Source: Kitasatospora sp. CB01950
GTDB taxonomy: Bacteria > Actinomycetota > Actinomycetes > Streptomycetales > Streptomycetaceae
Direction of reading: 5' to 3'
Length of the DNA: 64,000 nucleotides
Assembly: GCF_001905465.1 (NCBI RefSeq)
Contig: NZ_LISX01000007.1
Location: 196,891 to 260,890, forward strand
Below are positions 43,585-52,045 of the stretch, piece by piece (the stretch's first letter is position 1; every line of letters begins with the position of its first letter). The notes under the pieces are model-generated. The model was not told the DNA's origin and ran no database searches. It saw only the letters and a program-made list of their open reading frames with translations. The position numbers and the translations under genes are program-made.

Positions 43585-45306
43585 ATGAGTTCCATCACCC
43601 CGCACGACTACATCTCGGTGCACGGCCCGCGGGCCGGCGACCGGGTCCGGCTCGGCGACTCGGGGCTGATCGTCCGGGTCGAGTCGGACTCGCAGGCCCC
43701 GGGCGACGAGTTCCTCGCCGGGTTCGGCAAGACCGCCCGGGACGGGCTGCACCTGAAGCCGGCCGCGGTCCGCGACACCTGCGACGTGGTGATCTCCAAC
43801 GTGCTGGTGATCGACGCGGTGCAGGGCATCCGGAAGACCTCGATCGGCATCCGGGCGGGCCGGATCACCGCGATCGGCCGGGCGGGCAACCCGGACACCC
43901 TGGACGGCGTCGAGGTGGTGGTCGGCACCGGCACCACGATCGTCTCCGGCGAGGGCCTGATCGCCACGGCCGGCGCCATCGACACCCACGTCCACCTGCT
44001 GTCGCCGCGCATCATGGAGGCCTCGCTGGCGTCCGGTGTGACGACGATCATCGGGCAGGAGTTCGGCCCGGTCTGGGGCGTCGGCGTCAACTCGCCGTGG
44101 GCGCTGCGGCACGCGTTCAACTCCTTCGACGCCTGGCCGGTCAACATCGGCTTCCTGGGCCGCGGTTCGTCCTCCGACCCGGCGCCGCTGATCGAGGCGC
44201 TGGCCGAGGGCGGCGCGTCCGGCTTCAAGGTGCACGAGGACATGGGCGCGCACACCCGGGCGCTGGACACCGCGCTGCGGGTCGCCGAGGAGTACGACGT
44301 CCAAGTGGCCCTGCACACCGACGGGTTGAACGAGTGCCTGTCGGTGGAGGACACCCTCGCGGTGCTGGAGGGCCGCACCATCCACGCCTTCCACATCGAG
44401 GGGTGCGGCGGCGGCCACGTGCCGAACGTGCTGAAGATGGCCGGCGTGCCGAACGTGATCGGCTCCTCCACCAACCCGACCCTGCCGTTCGGCCGGGACG
44501 CGCTGGGCGAGCACTACGACATGATCGTCTCCGCGCACGACCTCAAGCCGGACCTGCCGGGCGACGCGGCGATGGCCCGCGACCGGATCCGGGCCGGCAC
44601 GATGGGCGCCGAGGACGTGCTGCACGACCTCGGGGTCATCGGCATCACCTCCTCCGACGCCCAGGGCATGGGCCGGGCCGGCGAGACCGTGCGCCGCACC
44701 TTCGCGATGGCCGGCAAGATGAAGGCCGAACTCGGCCCGCTGGACGGCACCGGCTCGTACGGCACCGCCGAGGGCGGCGACGACAACGAGCGGGTGCTCC
44801 GCTACATCGCCAAGCTGACCGTCAACCCGGCCATCGCGCACGGGCTTTCGCACGAGGTCGGCTCGATCGAGGTCGACAAGCTGGCCGACATCGTGCTCTG
44901 GCGGCCCGACCACTTCGGCGCCAAGCCGCAGCTGGTGCTGAAGGCCGGCTTCCCCGCGTACGGCGTGGTCGGCGACCCGAACGCCTCCACCGACCGGTGC
45001 GAACCCCTGGTGCTGGGGCCGCAGTTCGGCGCGCACGGTGCGACCGCCGCGGACATCTCGGTGGCGTTCGTCGCCCAAGCAGCCGCCGACGGCTCCTACT
45101 TGGACGTCGCGGGTGACCAACTGCCCACCCGCAGGCGGCGTGTGGGCGTGCGCGGAACCCGCGGCATCGGCCCGCGCTCGATGCTGCGCAACGGCCGGAT
45201 CGGCCAGGTCGACGTCTCGGCGACCGGCCTGGTCTCGCTGGACGGCGAGCCGCTGCGCTCCGCGCCCGCCGACTCGGTCTCCCTCAGCCGCCTGTACTTC
45301 CTGTGA
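43585..45306 (+). CDS. ureC: Urease-like alpha subunit with altered active-site loops
   Basis: A 573-residue amidohydrolase, full length. The dinuclear-nickel ligands are present: His135/His137 (DTHVH), the carbamylated-type Lys215 with His217 and Asp219 (FKVHEDMG), His244 (ALHTDGLNE), His270 (AFHIEGCGGGH) and Asp358 (SSDAQGMG). Catalytic His318 and an Arg near 334 are retained. However, the flap Cys (Cys319 in Klebsiella) is Ala317 and the flap reads SAHDLK instead of VCHHLD. The pocket loop GGGTGPAAGT is GQEFGPVWGV, and CTPGPW is NSPW. Nickel binding is therefore likely, but urea as substrate is doubtful. Co-transcribed with the gamma/beta gene and agmatine deiminase. Confidence 0.9.
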   Translation: MSSITPHDYISVHGPRAGDRVRLGDSGLIVRVESDSQAPGDEFLAGFGKTARDGLHLKPAAVRDTCDVVISNVLVIDAVQGIRKTSIGIRAGRITAIGRAGNPDTLDGVEVVVGTGTTIVSGEGLIATAGAIDTHVHLLSPRIMEASLASGVTTIIGQEFGPVWGVGVNSPWALRHAFNSFDAWPVNIGFLGRGSSSDPAPLIEALAEGGASGFKVHEDMGAHTRALDTALRVAEEYDVQVALHTDGLNECLSVEDTLAVLEGRTIHAFHIEGCGGGHVPNVLKMAGVPNVIGSSTNPTLPFGRDALGEHYDMIVSAHDLKPDLPGDAAMARDRIRAGTMGAEDVLHDLGVIGITSSDAQGMGRAGETVRRTFAMAGKMKAELGPLDGTGSYGTAEGGDDNERVLRYIAKLTVNPAIAHGLSHEVGSIEVDKLADIVLWRPDHFGAKPQLVLKAGFPAYGVVGDPNASTDRCEPLVLGPQFGAHGATAADISVAFVAQAAADGSYLDVAGDQLPTRRRRVGVRGTRGIGPRSMLRNGRIGQVDVSATGLVSLDGEPLRSAPADSVSLSRLYFL

Positions 45307-45337
45307 ACTCCCCTCACTCGTTTAGGACTTGCACCCC

Positions 45338-46381
45338 ATGACCTCCCCGACTCCCGCCTCGCTCGGCTTCCGGATGCCCGCCGAATGGCACCCGCACGAG
45401 CGCACCTGGATGGCGTTCCCGACCGCCAACCCGACCTTCGACGGCGCCGAGCAGCTGGACGCGGCCCGCCGCGCCTGGGCCGAGGTCGCCAACACGATCG
45501 TCCGCCACGAGCCGGTCACCCTGGTGGTCAACACCGGCGAGACCGACGCCGCCCGCCCCTACCTCTCCCCCGAGGTGGAGATCGTCGAGCGGCCGCTGGA
45601 CGACGCCTGGATGCGCGACATCGGCCCGTCCTTCCTGATCGACGACAAGGGCGAACTGGCCGCCGCCGACTGGGTGTTCAACGGTTGGGGCGCCCAGTCC
45701 TGGGCCCGCTGGGACAACGACCGGCACATCGCCGAGCACGTCACCGAGCTGGCCGGCGTGCGGCGCTTCGCCTCCCGCCTGATCAACGAGGGCGGCGGCA
45801 TCCACGTCGACGGCGAGGGCACCGTCCTGGTCACCGACACCGTGCAGCTCGGCGAGGGCCGCAACGCCGACTGGACCCGCGAGCAGGTCGAGGCCGAGCT
45901 GCACGCGCACCTCGGCACCACCAAGGCGATCTGGCTGCCGCGCGGACTGACCCGCGACTACGACGAGTTCGGCACCCGCGGGCACATCGACATCGTCGCC
46001 GCCTTCGTCCGCCCCGGCACCGTCGTCATCCACTCCCAGCCCGACCCGGCGCACCCCGACCACGCGGTCTGCCAGGAGCTCGCCGACATCCTCCGCGCCG
46101 CCACCGACGCCCGCGGCCGCACCCTGGAGGTCATCGAACTCCCGGCCCCCACCGTCCTGTTCGACGAAGACGGCGAGCCCGTCGACTACTCCTACATCAA
46201 CCACTACGTCGCCAACGGCGCCGTCGTCCTGTGCGCCTTCGACGACCCGCGCGACCAGCAGGCCAAGGCCATCCTGGAGAAGGCCTACCCGGGCCGCACC
46301 GTCGAACTGGTCGACGCCCGCGAAATCTTCGCCAACGGCGGCGGCATCCACTGCATCACCCAGCAGCAGCCGAAGGCCTGA
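45338..46381 (+). CDS. aguA: Agmatine deiminase
   Basis: A 347-residue guanidino-modifying enzyme of normal length. It has DDAWMRDIGPSFL (88-100, substrate-binding Asp/Arg), INEGGGIHVDGEG, GTRGHIDIVAAF (His216) and the nucleophile in ANGGGIHC (Cys339). It converts agmatine to N-carbamoylputrescine and ammonia in the cytoplasm. ATG 45338 is preceded by AGGA ten bases upstream. It begins 31 bases after the urease-like alpha gene, so all three genes form one operon. No N-carbamoylputrescine amidohydrolase (AguB) is adjacent. The product carries a ureido group, which makes the urease-like neighbour interesting. Confidence 0.95.
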   Translation: MTSPTPASLGFRMPAEWHPHERTWMAFPTANPTFDGAEQLDAARRAWAEVANTIVRHEPVTLVVNTGETDAARPYLSPEVEIVERPLDDAWMRDIGPSFLIDDKGELAAADWVFNGWGAQSWARWDNDRHIAEHVTELAGVRRFASRLINEGGGIHVDGEGTVLVTDTVQLGEGRNADWTREQVEAELHAHLGTTKAIWLPRGLTRDYDEFGTRGHIDIVAAFVRPGTVVIHSQPDPAHPDHAVCQELADILRAATDARGRTLEVIELPAPTVLFDEDGEPVDYSYINHYVANGAVVLCAFDDPRDQQAKAILEKAYPGRTVELVDAREIFANGGGIHCITQQQPKA

Positions 46382-46832
46382 CGTTCCACCAGGCTGTCTG
46401 CACTGACCTGCATGAATGACATTTCGGACATGACAGTTCCTGGCAGTTGCCGGCGGATCCCGGCGGCAACTCTCCGAGATCACCTCCCGGGCTCTCCCGC
46501 TTGATCAAGGAACTGTGTCAAGGCTGGGCCGTGGTGCAATTGGGCGCACCCGTTGCGGCCCGGCCTCGACAACCCAGGGCGGAGGGTCCTGCCTCCTCCC
46601 CCCTCTCCACCATGTCCCACACGTGCAGTCGGCGGCACCCTGGGCGGTGTCGCGGCCGGTGCCGCGGACGCAGCGGTGGTCCACGGCTGTCCTCTCTGGC
46701 GGAGGTGGGCGACGGCTATGGATCCAGCATCGTCAGAACCAGCCGTGATCAAAACGCATCGACTACCTGTGCCGGGTATACGGCACCAGACCCGACCGCC
46801 TTGGCTACGGCCACGACCACAGCGGAGTCTCC
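46382..46832. other. Gene-free stretch with remnants of a regulator's N-terminus
   Basis: About 450 bases with lower GC and no convincing complete gene. In the frame of the following gene, directly after a TGA at 46746-46748, the translation SKRIDYLCRVYGTRPDRLGYG looks like the end of a helix-turn-helix domain in actinobacterial regulators. The frame before that stop is poor coding sequence. The region is probably decayed coding DNA plus the promoter of whatever remains. Confidence 0.45.
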
Positions 46833-47429
46833 ATGTCCCACCTCGAACAGGCCGGGCTGAGCGACATCTACCCGCGCACCGACGACGATTCGAAGGCTGA
46901 TCTGATCGGCCGGATAAGGTCGGCCCGGGAGCGGATCGACATGTTCGGCCTCACCCGGAACTTCTACGGCAGCGACGAGATGCTGCCGCTGTTCGTCTCC
47001 GCAAGCCAGCGGGCGCCGGTGCGGATCTACATCATGGATCCGTACTGCGACAGCCGCCGCGACCGATACCGGCTGGAGCCTGCCGAGGCGGCGATGGAGG
47101 ACCCGGGCCGGTACGAGCGCGAGGTGTTGCGGCCCCTGGCCGACGCCGTTGCCTCTGCTGGTACCGACCTGCGGATTTATCTGTACGACTTTCCGTGCAG
47201 CTTCGCGATGGAGCGGATCGACGACTCGGTTCGAGTGATGCTCTACGGTCACGGCAGGCGCGGCACGGACGGGCCCATCCTGACGTTCGATCGCGGCGCT
47301 GAAGGGCAGACCACTCCGTACTGGGACTACTTCGTTGGCCAGTTGGACTGGGTTCAGCGACTGGGCGATGCCGAGGCGACTCCGGAGCCGTGGCGGTCGA
47401 AGGGCGTCTCGGTCCGTCGTTACGGCTGA
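46833..47429 (+). CDS. PLD-like/DUF5919-type domain, probable truncated regulator
   Basis: A 198-residue protein with a domain often found behind an XRE-type helix-turn-helix in actinobacteria: LIGRIRSARERIDMFGLTRNFYGSDEMLPLFVSASQRAPVRIYIMDPYCDSRRDRYRLEPAEAAMEDPGRYEREVLRPL, then LRIYLYDFPCSFAMERID. It resembles a phospholipase-D-like sensor fold without an HKD pair. The DNA-binding part is missing and in-frame coding-like sequence upstream is cut by TGA (46746). Codon use is less GC-biased than in neighbours. It may be a surviving fragment of an acquired regulator. Confidence 0.5.
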   Translation: MSHLEQAGLSDIYPRTDDDSKADLIGRIRSARERIDMFGLTRNFYGSDEMLPLFVSASQRAPVRIYIMDPYCDSRRDRYRLEPAEAAMEDPGRYEREVLRPLADAVASAGTDLRIYLYDFPCSFAMERIDDSVRVMLYGHGRRGTDGPILTFDRGAEGQTTPYWDYFVGQLDWVQRLGDAEATPEPWRSKGVSVRRYG

Positions 47430-47550
47430 CTCGGGCACGACGAACCGCCCCGCCCGACCTCCGGAGAGGTGAACGGGGCAGTGGTCAGTGCTGAGCGGCG
47501 TGGTCGGGTCTCTGCGGAGGGTCCGCCCCACGGTTGTCTGCGGCGGTCGG

Positions 47551-48213
47551 TCAGTGGCGGCGCCGGGTGACGACCTGGACGCCGCTGCCCGGGGACCAGC
47601 CGGTGGGCAGCGGGCCGTTCCAGGTCAGCCGCACCCCGTCCGGCCAGCGCCCGGTGGGCAGGCCGAGCACGTCGTTGGCCGGGTCTCCGGCGCCCTCCTC
47701 GAAGGCGATGCGGCGGTTGCCGGAGCCGTCGAACGGGGTGCCGGGGGTGAAGGTCAGCCAGGTCGGGTCGCCGTTCAGCCGGTACTGGAAGGTGAGTTGG
47801 ATGCCGGGCGGGTTCCATGCGTCGAGCTGGACGGTCTGCGGGGTCTCCCCGTCGACCGTCAGCTGCGCCGTGTTGGACGCCGAAGTGCCGTCCGCCGTCG
47901 TCCAGTTGGGGAAGCGCCTGACGACGGTGACGGCGGCCGTGGTGCCCGGGCCGAGGTCGGGCAGCGTCGAGTTGGCCACGTCCACCGTGGTGGGGTCGGG
48001 CGACCAGCCGACGAACTCCAGCGACGGGGGCAGTAGGTCGGTGATCCTGCCGTTGACGCACTCCTGGACCGAGCAGGTGAACTGCAGGGTGAAGGTGACG
48101 TTCTCCCCCGGCGCCGCGGTGGGCTTGTCGACGGTCCTGGTGAACGAGATCGCGGCGTGCGCCGGTGGGGCGAGAGCGCCGCTGCCGAGCAACGAGCCGG
48201 CCAGCAGTGCCAA
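47551..48213 (-). CDS. Secreted protein with DUF11-like beta-sandwich domain
   Basis: A 220-residue protein. A truncated-looking signal peptide (LALLAGSLLGSGALAPPAHA) is followed by a conserved-repeat domain of the DUF11 type (ISFTRTVDKPTAAPGENVTFTLQFTCSVQECVNGRITDLLPPSLEFVGW) and a second beta domain (WNPPGIQLTFQYRLNGDPTWLTF). It is probably cell-wall or extracellular. The only start is TTG 48213, without a ribosome site, and an in-frame TAG lies six codons upstream, so the basic n-region of the signal is absent. The 5' end may have been lost. No function known. Confidence 0.55.
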   Translation of the reverse strand: MALLAGSLLGSGALAPPAHAAISFTRTVDKPTAAPGENVTFTLQFTCSVQECVNGRITDLLPPSLEFVGWSPDPTTVDVANSTLPDLGPGTTAAVTVVRRFPNWTTADGTSASNTAQLTVDGETPQTVQLDAWNPPGIQLTFQYRLNGDPTWLTFTPGTPFDGSGNRRIAFEEGAGDPANDVLGLPTGRWPDGVRLTWNGPLPTGWSPGSGVQVVTRRRH

Positions 48214-48415
48214 GTGCGAATCGAAATGACACTATTTCACCCGAACGGCGCAGCGAATCCGCCCGCTCGGCCGACACTCCGTCACCGACCGTTCGTCCGG
48301 TCGCCGGTGCACCCTCACGGACGATCTCCGATATTCGGCCTTCGGACGCCCGTCGGCGGTTAGCATGCCCGTGCGGCGTCAGGGGGACGCCCGCCCAGCA
48401 TTGGGGGAACCACGC

Positions 48416-49321
48416 ATGCGCATCCGCGCGAACGGACTCACCGCCCTGCTCCTCGGCTCGCTGCTCGCCGTCGGCGCCACCGCCGCACCGCAGGCCGTCG
48501 CCACCACCACGCCGACCACCGCCGAGAGCCGCGGCCTGGAGATCGGCATCCCGGCGTACGTCGCCCCGGACAACCAGATGATGCTCGACGTCCAGGCCGC
48601 GCAGCCCGCGGCGTCGATCGTCATCCTCAACCCGAACAGCGGCCTCGACCCGTTCGGCCCCGCCTGGCAGGCCCGCGCCGACGCGCTGCGCGCCCGCACC
48701 ACCGCCACCGGCGAGCACACCAAGGTGATCGGCTACGTGCACACCGCGTGGGCCACCCGCGACAAGGCCGAGATCCTCAAGGACGTCCGCAACTACCTGG
48801 TCACCCCGGACGGCAAGCTGCACGTCGACGGCATCTTCTTCGACACCAGCAGCCGCAACTGCGGGGCCAACAACGTCGAGCGCGACTTCTACCTCGACCT
48901 GCGCCAGCAGGTCCAGGCGATCGTCCACTCCATCGACCCGGCCGCGCAGGAACTCGTGGTGAACAACCCCGGCACCGCCGTCCAGGACTGCTTCCTGGAG
49001 CCCGGCAAGCGCACCGCCGACACCTTCGTCACCTTCGAAGGCACCTACGACAACTACATCAACCACTATCTCGGCGGGAACGTCTTCAACCTGACCGTCG
49101 GCTACTACCCCGGCGCGGGCTTCGACCCCGACGGCACCTCCTACTGGCACCTGATCCACGCCACCCCCGACGCGGCCGCCATGAAGACCGCCCTCGGCAG
49201 CGCGTTCACCCGCGGCGCCGGCTACGCGTACGCCACCAACGACGTCGAGGACAACCCCTGGGACACCACTCCCGCCTGGGGCTTCAGCGCGCAGACCTCC
49301 TACGCCGCCACCCTCGGCTGA
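48416..49321 (+). CDS. Secreted spherulin-4/Sph3-like glycoside hydrolase
   Basis: A 301-residue exported protein. The signal peptide (about 1-35) is followed by a TIM-barrel of the spherulation-specific family 4 / GH135 type: LEIGIPAYVAPDN, ASIVILNPNSGLDPFG, KVIGYVHTAWATRDKAEILKDVRNYL, VDGIFFDTSSRNCG, LVVNNPGTAVQDCF, FVTFEGTYDNYI. Acidic residues in FFDTSS and FEGTY are candidate catalytic ones. GH135 enzymes cut galactosaminogalactan; the bacterial substrate is unknown. ATG 48416 follows GGGGGAA. A strong hairpin follows the stop. Confidence 0.85.
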   Translation: MRIRANGLTALLLGSLLAVGATAAPQAVATTTPTTAESRGLEIGIPAYVAPDNQMMLDVQAAQPAASIVILNPNSGLDPFGPAWQARADALRARTTATGEHTKVIGYVHTAWATRDKAEILKDVRNYLVTPDGKLHVDGIFFDTSSRNCGANNVERDFYLDLRQQVQAIVHSIDPAAQELVVNNPGTAVQDCFLEPGKRTADTFVTFEGTYDNYINHYLGGNVFNLTVGYYPGAGFDPDGTSYWHLIHATPDAAAMKTALGSAFTRGAGYAYATNDVEDNPWDTTPAWGFSAQTSYAATLG

Positions 49322-49336
49322 CACCGGCCCTCCTGC

Positions 49337-49364
49337 GGGCCCGCCCCTGCGAAGGGGCGGGCCC
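49337..49364. terminator. Strong hairpin after the spherulin-like gene
   Basis: An 11-bp perfect stem GGGCCCGCCCC (49337-49347) / GGGGCGGGCCC (49354-49364) with a six-base loop, 15 bases past the stop codon. Confidence 0.8.
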
Positions 49365-49389
49365 CGCCGCGACGCGATGTCATGGAGCC

Positions 49390-49587
49390 ATGACACCTCC
49401 GCCGGACCCGCCGAATCCGCCGTCCCCGCCGCCGCTCACGCTCGACCGGCTCACCGACGAACTGCTGCGCCTCGCCCCCGGCCTCGACCGCGAACAGGCC
49501 GCCGCCGTCCTCCGCAAGGCCTACCGGGCCGGCCTCGCCCACGGCCGCCGGGAACACGCCGAAGGACTCGAACACGGCGGCTGGTGA
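49390..49587 (+). CDS. Small hypothetical protein
   Basis: A 65-residue protein with a Pro-rich start (TPPPDPPNPPSPPPL) and a helical rest (LDRLTDELLRLAPGLDREQAAAVLRKAYRAGLAHGRREHAEG). A GGAG precedes ATG 49390 closely. Codon bias is right for the genus. Function unknown. Confidence 0.5.
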   Translation: MTPPPDPPNPPSPPPLTLDRLTDELLRLAPGLDREQAAAVLRKAYRAGLAHGRREHAEGLEHGGW

Positions 49588-49657
49588 CCCCGCCCGCACC
49601 CCCGCCCCGCCCCGTACGGGAAACTGGATGCCGGACAGCCAGCAACGAGGAGAGCGG

Positions 49658-50272
49658 ATGGCCCCGCCACGCACCCGCCGCCCGGCCCGCCCGCGGGAGG
49701 AGGTGTACGCGGCCGCCCGCGCCGCCATCGCCGAACACGGCCTCGCCCGCCTCACCATGGCCGGCCTCGGCCAGCAGCTCGGAATGAGCGCCGGCCACCT
49801 GCTCTACTACTTCGGCAGCAAGGACCAGCTCCTGCTGGAGACCCTCCGCTGGAGCGAGGCCCAGCTCGGCGAGCGCCGCACCCGCGAACTCGCCCGCCAC
49901 GACCTGCCGGTCCTCGAACGGCTCGCCCGCTACATCGACCTCTACCTCCCCGAGGGCCCCGGCGACCCCCGGTGGATCCTGTGGATCGAGGTCTGGAGCC
50001 GCTCCCCCGGCACCGCGGACCTCCGGCAGGGCCAGCTCGACATCGAGACCCCCTGGCAGAACGACCTCACCGCCCTCATCACCGAGGGCGTCACCACCGG
50101 CGTGCTCACCCCCACCGCGCCCGCCGCCACCCGCGCCGCCCAACTGCGCGCGCTCCTCGACGGCCTGGCGATCCCGCTCGCCATCGGACTCCCGGCCGCC
50201 ACCCGGCCGGCCGCCACCGCCCAGGCCGCCTCCGCCGCCCACGCCCTGTTCGGCGTCCCGCCGGCGCCGTAG
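49658..50272 (+). CDS. TetR-family transcriptional regulator
   Basis: A 204-residue regulator with the N-terminal helix-turn-helix VYAAARAAIAEHGLARLTMAGLGQQLGMSAGHLLYYFGSKDQLLLETLRW and a BetI-like C-terminal ligand domain (WIEVWSRSPGTADLRQGQ, LRALLDGLAIPLAIG). ATG 49658 follows GAGGAG at six bases. The target cannot be told; no divergent transporter or enzyme gene adjoins it. It is convergent with the PP2C-like gene. Confidence 0.88.
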   Translation: MAPPRTRRPARPREEVYAAARAAIAEHGLARLTMAGLGQQLGMSAGHLLYYFGSKDQLLLETLRWSEAQLGERRTRELARHDLPVLERLARYIDLYLPEGPGDPRWILWIEVWSRSPGTADLRQGQLDIETPWQNDLTALITEGVTTGVLTPTAPAATRAAQLRALLDGLAIPLAIGLPAATRPAATAQAASAAHALFGVPPAP

Positions 50273-50290
50273 CCGCGGGCCGGCCGGCTA
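50270..50290. terminator. Palindrome joining two convergent stop codons
   Basis: TAGCCG (50270-50275) pairs with CGGCTA (50285-50290), and each arm carries the stop codon of one convergent gene. The intervening GC-rich bases can extend the stem. A compact shared terminator is plausible, without a U-tract. Confidence 0.4.
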
Positions 50291-51832
50291 CTCCGTCCAG
50301 ACGGCCGCCGCGGTGCGGTCGTCGGCGTAGCCCTTGGCGCGGACCTGGATCTGGCGGAGGAAGTCGACGGTGCCCGGCGGGTGCGGGTGGGCCCAGTGGC
50401 TGGACAGGAAGTGCGCGACGGCCGGCTCCTCCGCGATCGGGGCGGCCAGGCCCGGGGTGCAGAGCAGCAGGATGTCGCCGGAGGTGGCCGGCACCAGGCG
50501 GAACCGGAACGGGCGCGGCGCCGGGAGGGCCGCCGGGGGCAACGGGGGCTGGCCGTCCGGATGGTGGAGCAGCCGGGCCGCGTACGCGTCGATCCAGTGG
50601 CCCGAGCGCAGCAGGTACAGGCCGCCCGGGCCGGTGCCGAACGCCGCCCGGTGGGTGGCCGCCGGGTCCGTGGACATCAGCAGGCAGTGCAGCGACCCGG
50701 CGTCCTCCGACGGCGGCGGCAGCTCCTCGTCCGCGCCCGCGGTCTCGCCGCGCAGCCGGGCCGCCGCCTGGACGGCGATCCGCTGCAGGCCGTACCGCAG
50801 CCGGTCGCGGGCCCCCGCCCGCAGGTCGGCGGCGAGTTCGGCGCGGCTGCGCCCGATCGCGGCGGCCAGCTGCCGGGCCGCGTCCGTCGCCGCCGCGGAA
50901 CCCCACACGGCGTCGGCCTGGCGTGCCGGGCCCGCGAGCACCGTCAGCACCAGCCCGTCCTCGGCGTCCCCGAAGCGGACGGTGAGCAGCGCGTCGCGGC
51001 GCGGCTCGCCCCGGTAGCGGGCGGAGTCCCCGCGGATCGACACGGCCCGCAGCGTCGTCCCCGCGAACTGGGTGCCGTCGATCGCCGTGTCCGGCACCAC
51101 GGCGGCCAGCCCGGCCGGGTCCGTGACCGGCAGCGCGGTCGGCTCGGCGGCGTACGTCGGCGGCCGCTCCCCGACATGCGGCACCGCCGGCACCTCGGGC
51201 TCCCGCCACGGCGCACCGCGCTGCGAGGGCGGCGCGGCCGCGACCCGGGGCTCGGCGACGGTGGCGGGCTCGGGCGCGACGGGCTCCGGCTCCCACGTCT
51301 CTGCCGCCGCCTCCGCGGCGGGCGCGGGAGCGGCGTCGGGCTGCTGTTCGGGCTCCTGCGCGGACTCGGGCCCGGGTTCGTACTCGGGCTCCGCCACCGG
51401 CGCTTCGGGCTTCTGCCACGAGACGCCCGGCTCTGCCTCAACTCGCGTCACCGCACCGCCCGTTGGCGCAGGGGAGGCCGTCGGCTGCGCGTCCTCCGCA
51501 GGCTGGAGCTTCGGCCACGCAGCCTCGGCCCAGCTGCGCTGTGGCGGCACGAACGCGGCCGTCCCGCTCTCGGTCGCCCCGCTCTCAGGCGAGTCGCTCT
51601 CCGCCGAGCGGCTCTCGGCCGGCGGCGGTGTGACCTCGGTCGCCCCGCTCTCGGACGGCGGCGGTGCGCTCTCGCCGAAGAGGCCGGCGGCGGCGGTGAA
51701 CCAGTCGTCCACGGAGGTGGTGTCGGGGACGGCGTCGGGAGTGTCGGGGAGGGTTCCGGCGGGGCCCGCGTAGACGGTGTGCCACCAGGCGTCGTCGGGT
51801 CGGGTCTGCCTGGGTGCGCCCTGCTCGTTCAA
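50288..51832 (-). CDS. PP2C-like protein with long acidic N-terminal linker
   Basis: A 514-residue protein. The first ~235 residues are low-complexity Pro/Glu/Ala/Ser with repeats such as ESGATE and SESAE. From about 240 a PP2C-like fold follows (DGTQFAGTTLRAVSIRGDSARYRGEPRRDALLTVRFG, LVLTVLAGPARQADAVWGSAAATDAARQLAAAIGRS, DILLLCTPGLAAPI, ending GYADDRTAAAVWTE). The aspartate in the usual GGxAxG metal motif is not obvious, so activity is uncertain. Streptomyces have several such proteins next to FHA or kinase genes; none is here. TTG 51832 follows GGAGC at six bases. Confidence 0.7.
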   Translation of the reverse strand: MNEQGAPRQTRPDDAWWHTVYAGPAGTLPDTPDAVPDTTSVDDWFTAAAGLFGESAPPPSESGATEVTPPPAESRSAESDSPESGATESGTAAFVPPQRSWAEAAWPKLQPAEDAQPTASPAPTGGAVTRVEAEPGVSWQKPEAPVAEPEYEPGPESAQEPEQQPDAAPAPAAEAAAETWEPEPVAPEPATVAEPRVAAAPPSQRGAPWREPEVPAVPHVGERPPTYAAEPTALPVTDPAGLAAVVPDTAIDGTQFAGTTLRAVSIRGDSARYRGEPRRDALLTVRFGDAEDGLVLTVLAGPARQADAVWGSAAATDAARQLAAAIGRSRAELAADLRAGARDRLRYGLQRIAVQAAARLRGETAGADEELPPPSEDAGSLHCLLMSTDPAATHRAAFGTGPGGLYLLRSGHWIDAYAARLLHHPDGQPPLPPAALPAPRPFRFRLVPATSGDILLLCTPGLAAPIAEEPAVAHFLSSHWAHPHPPGTVDFLRQIQVRAKGYADDRTAAAVWTE

Positions 51833-52033
51833 CTGACGGCTCCTGATTGCTCCGTGGAAATGCCGGTTGTCACGTCATTCTTCCGAAGGTCGACGACGCT
51901 GTCCGGGAATCGGAACATCGCACCGACGCCGGGGGGAGGTTCCGGCCACTGCCGGTCCGAATGAGCTGCGTCGGGCGCTCCGCGACGGAAATTCACAGTC
52001 CAAGGGGGGCATCGCTTCACCCGATCGGCTGAT

Positions 52034-52045
52034 TAATATGTGCGC
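52034..52045 (+). promoter_or_regulatory. Leaderless promoter -10
   Basis: TAATAT (52034-52039) ends six bases before ATG 52046, the spacing expected when transcription starts at the start codon. It stands out as AT-rich in this sequence. A -35 is not clear; TTCACC at 52016 is too close. Confidence 0.5.

Noticed and set aside
43429..45120. 563-residue minus-strand frame opposite ureC
   Set aside because: Shadow of the urease-like alpha gene; no motifs.
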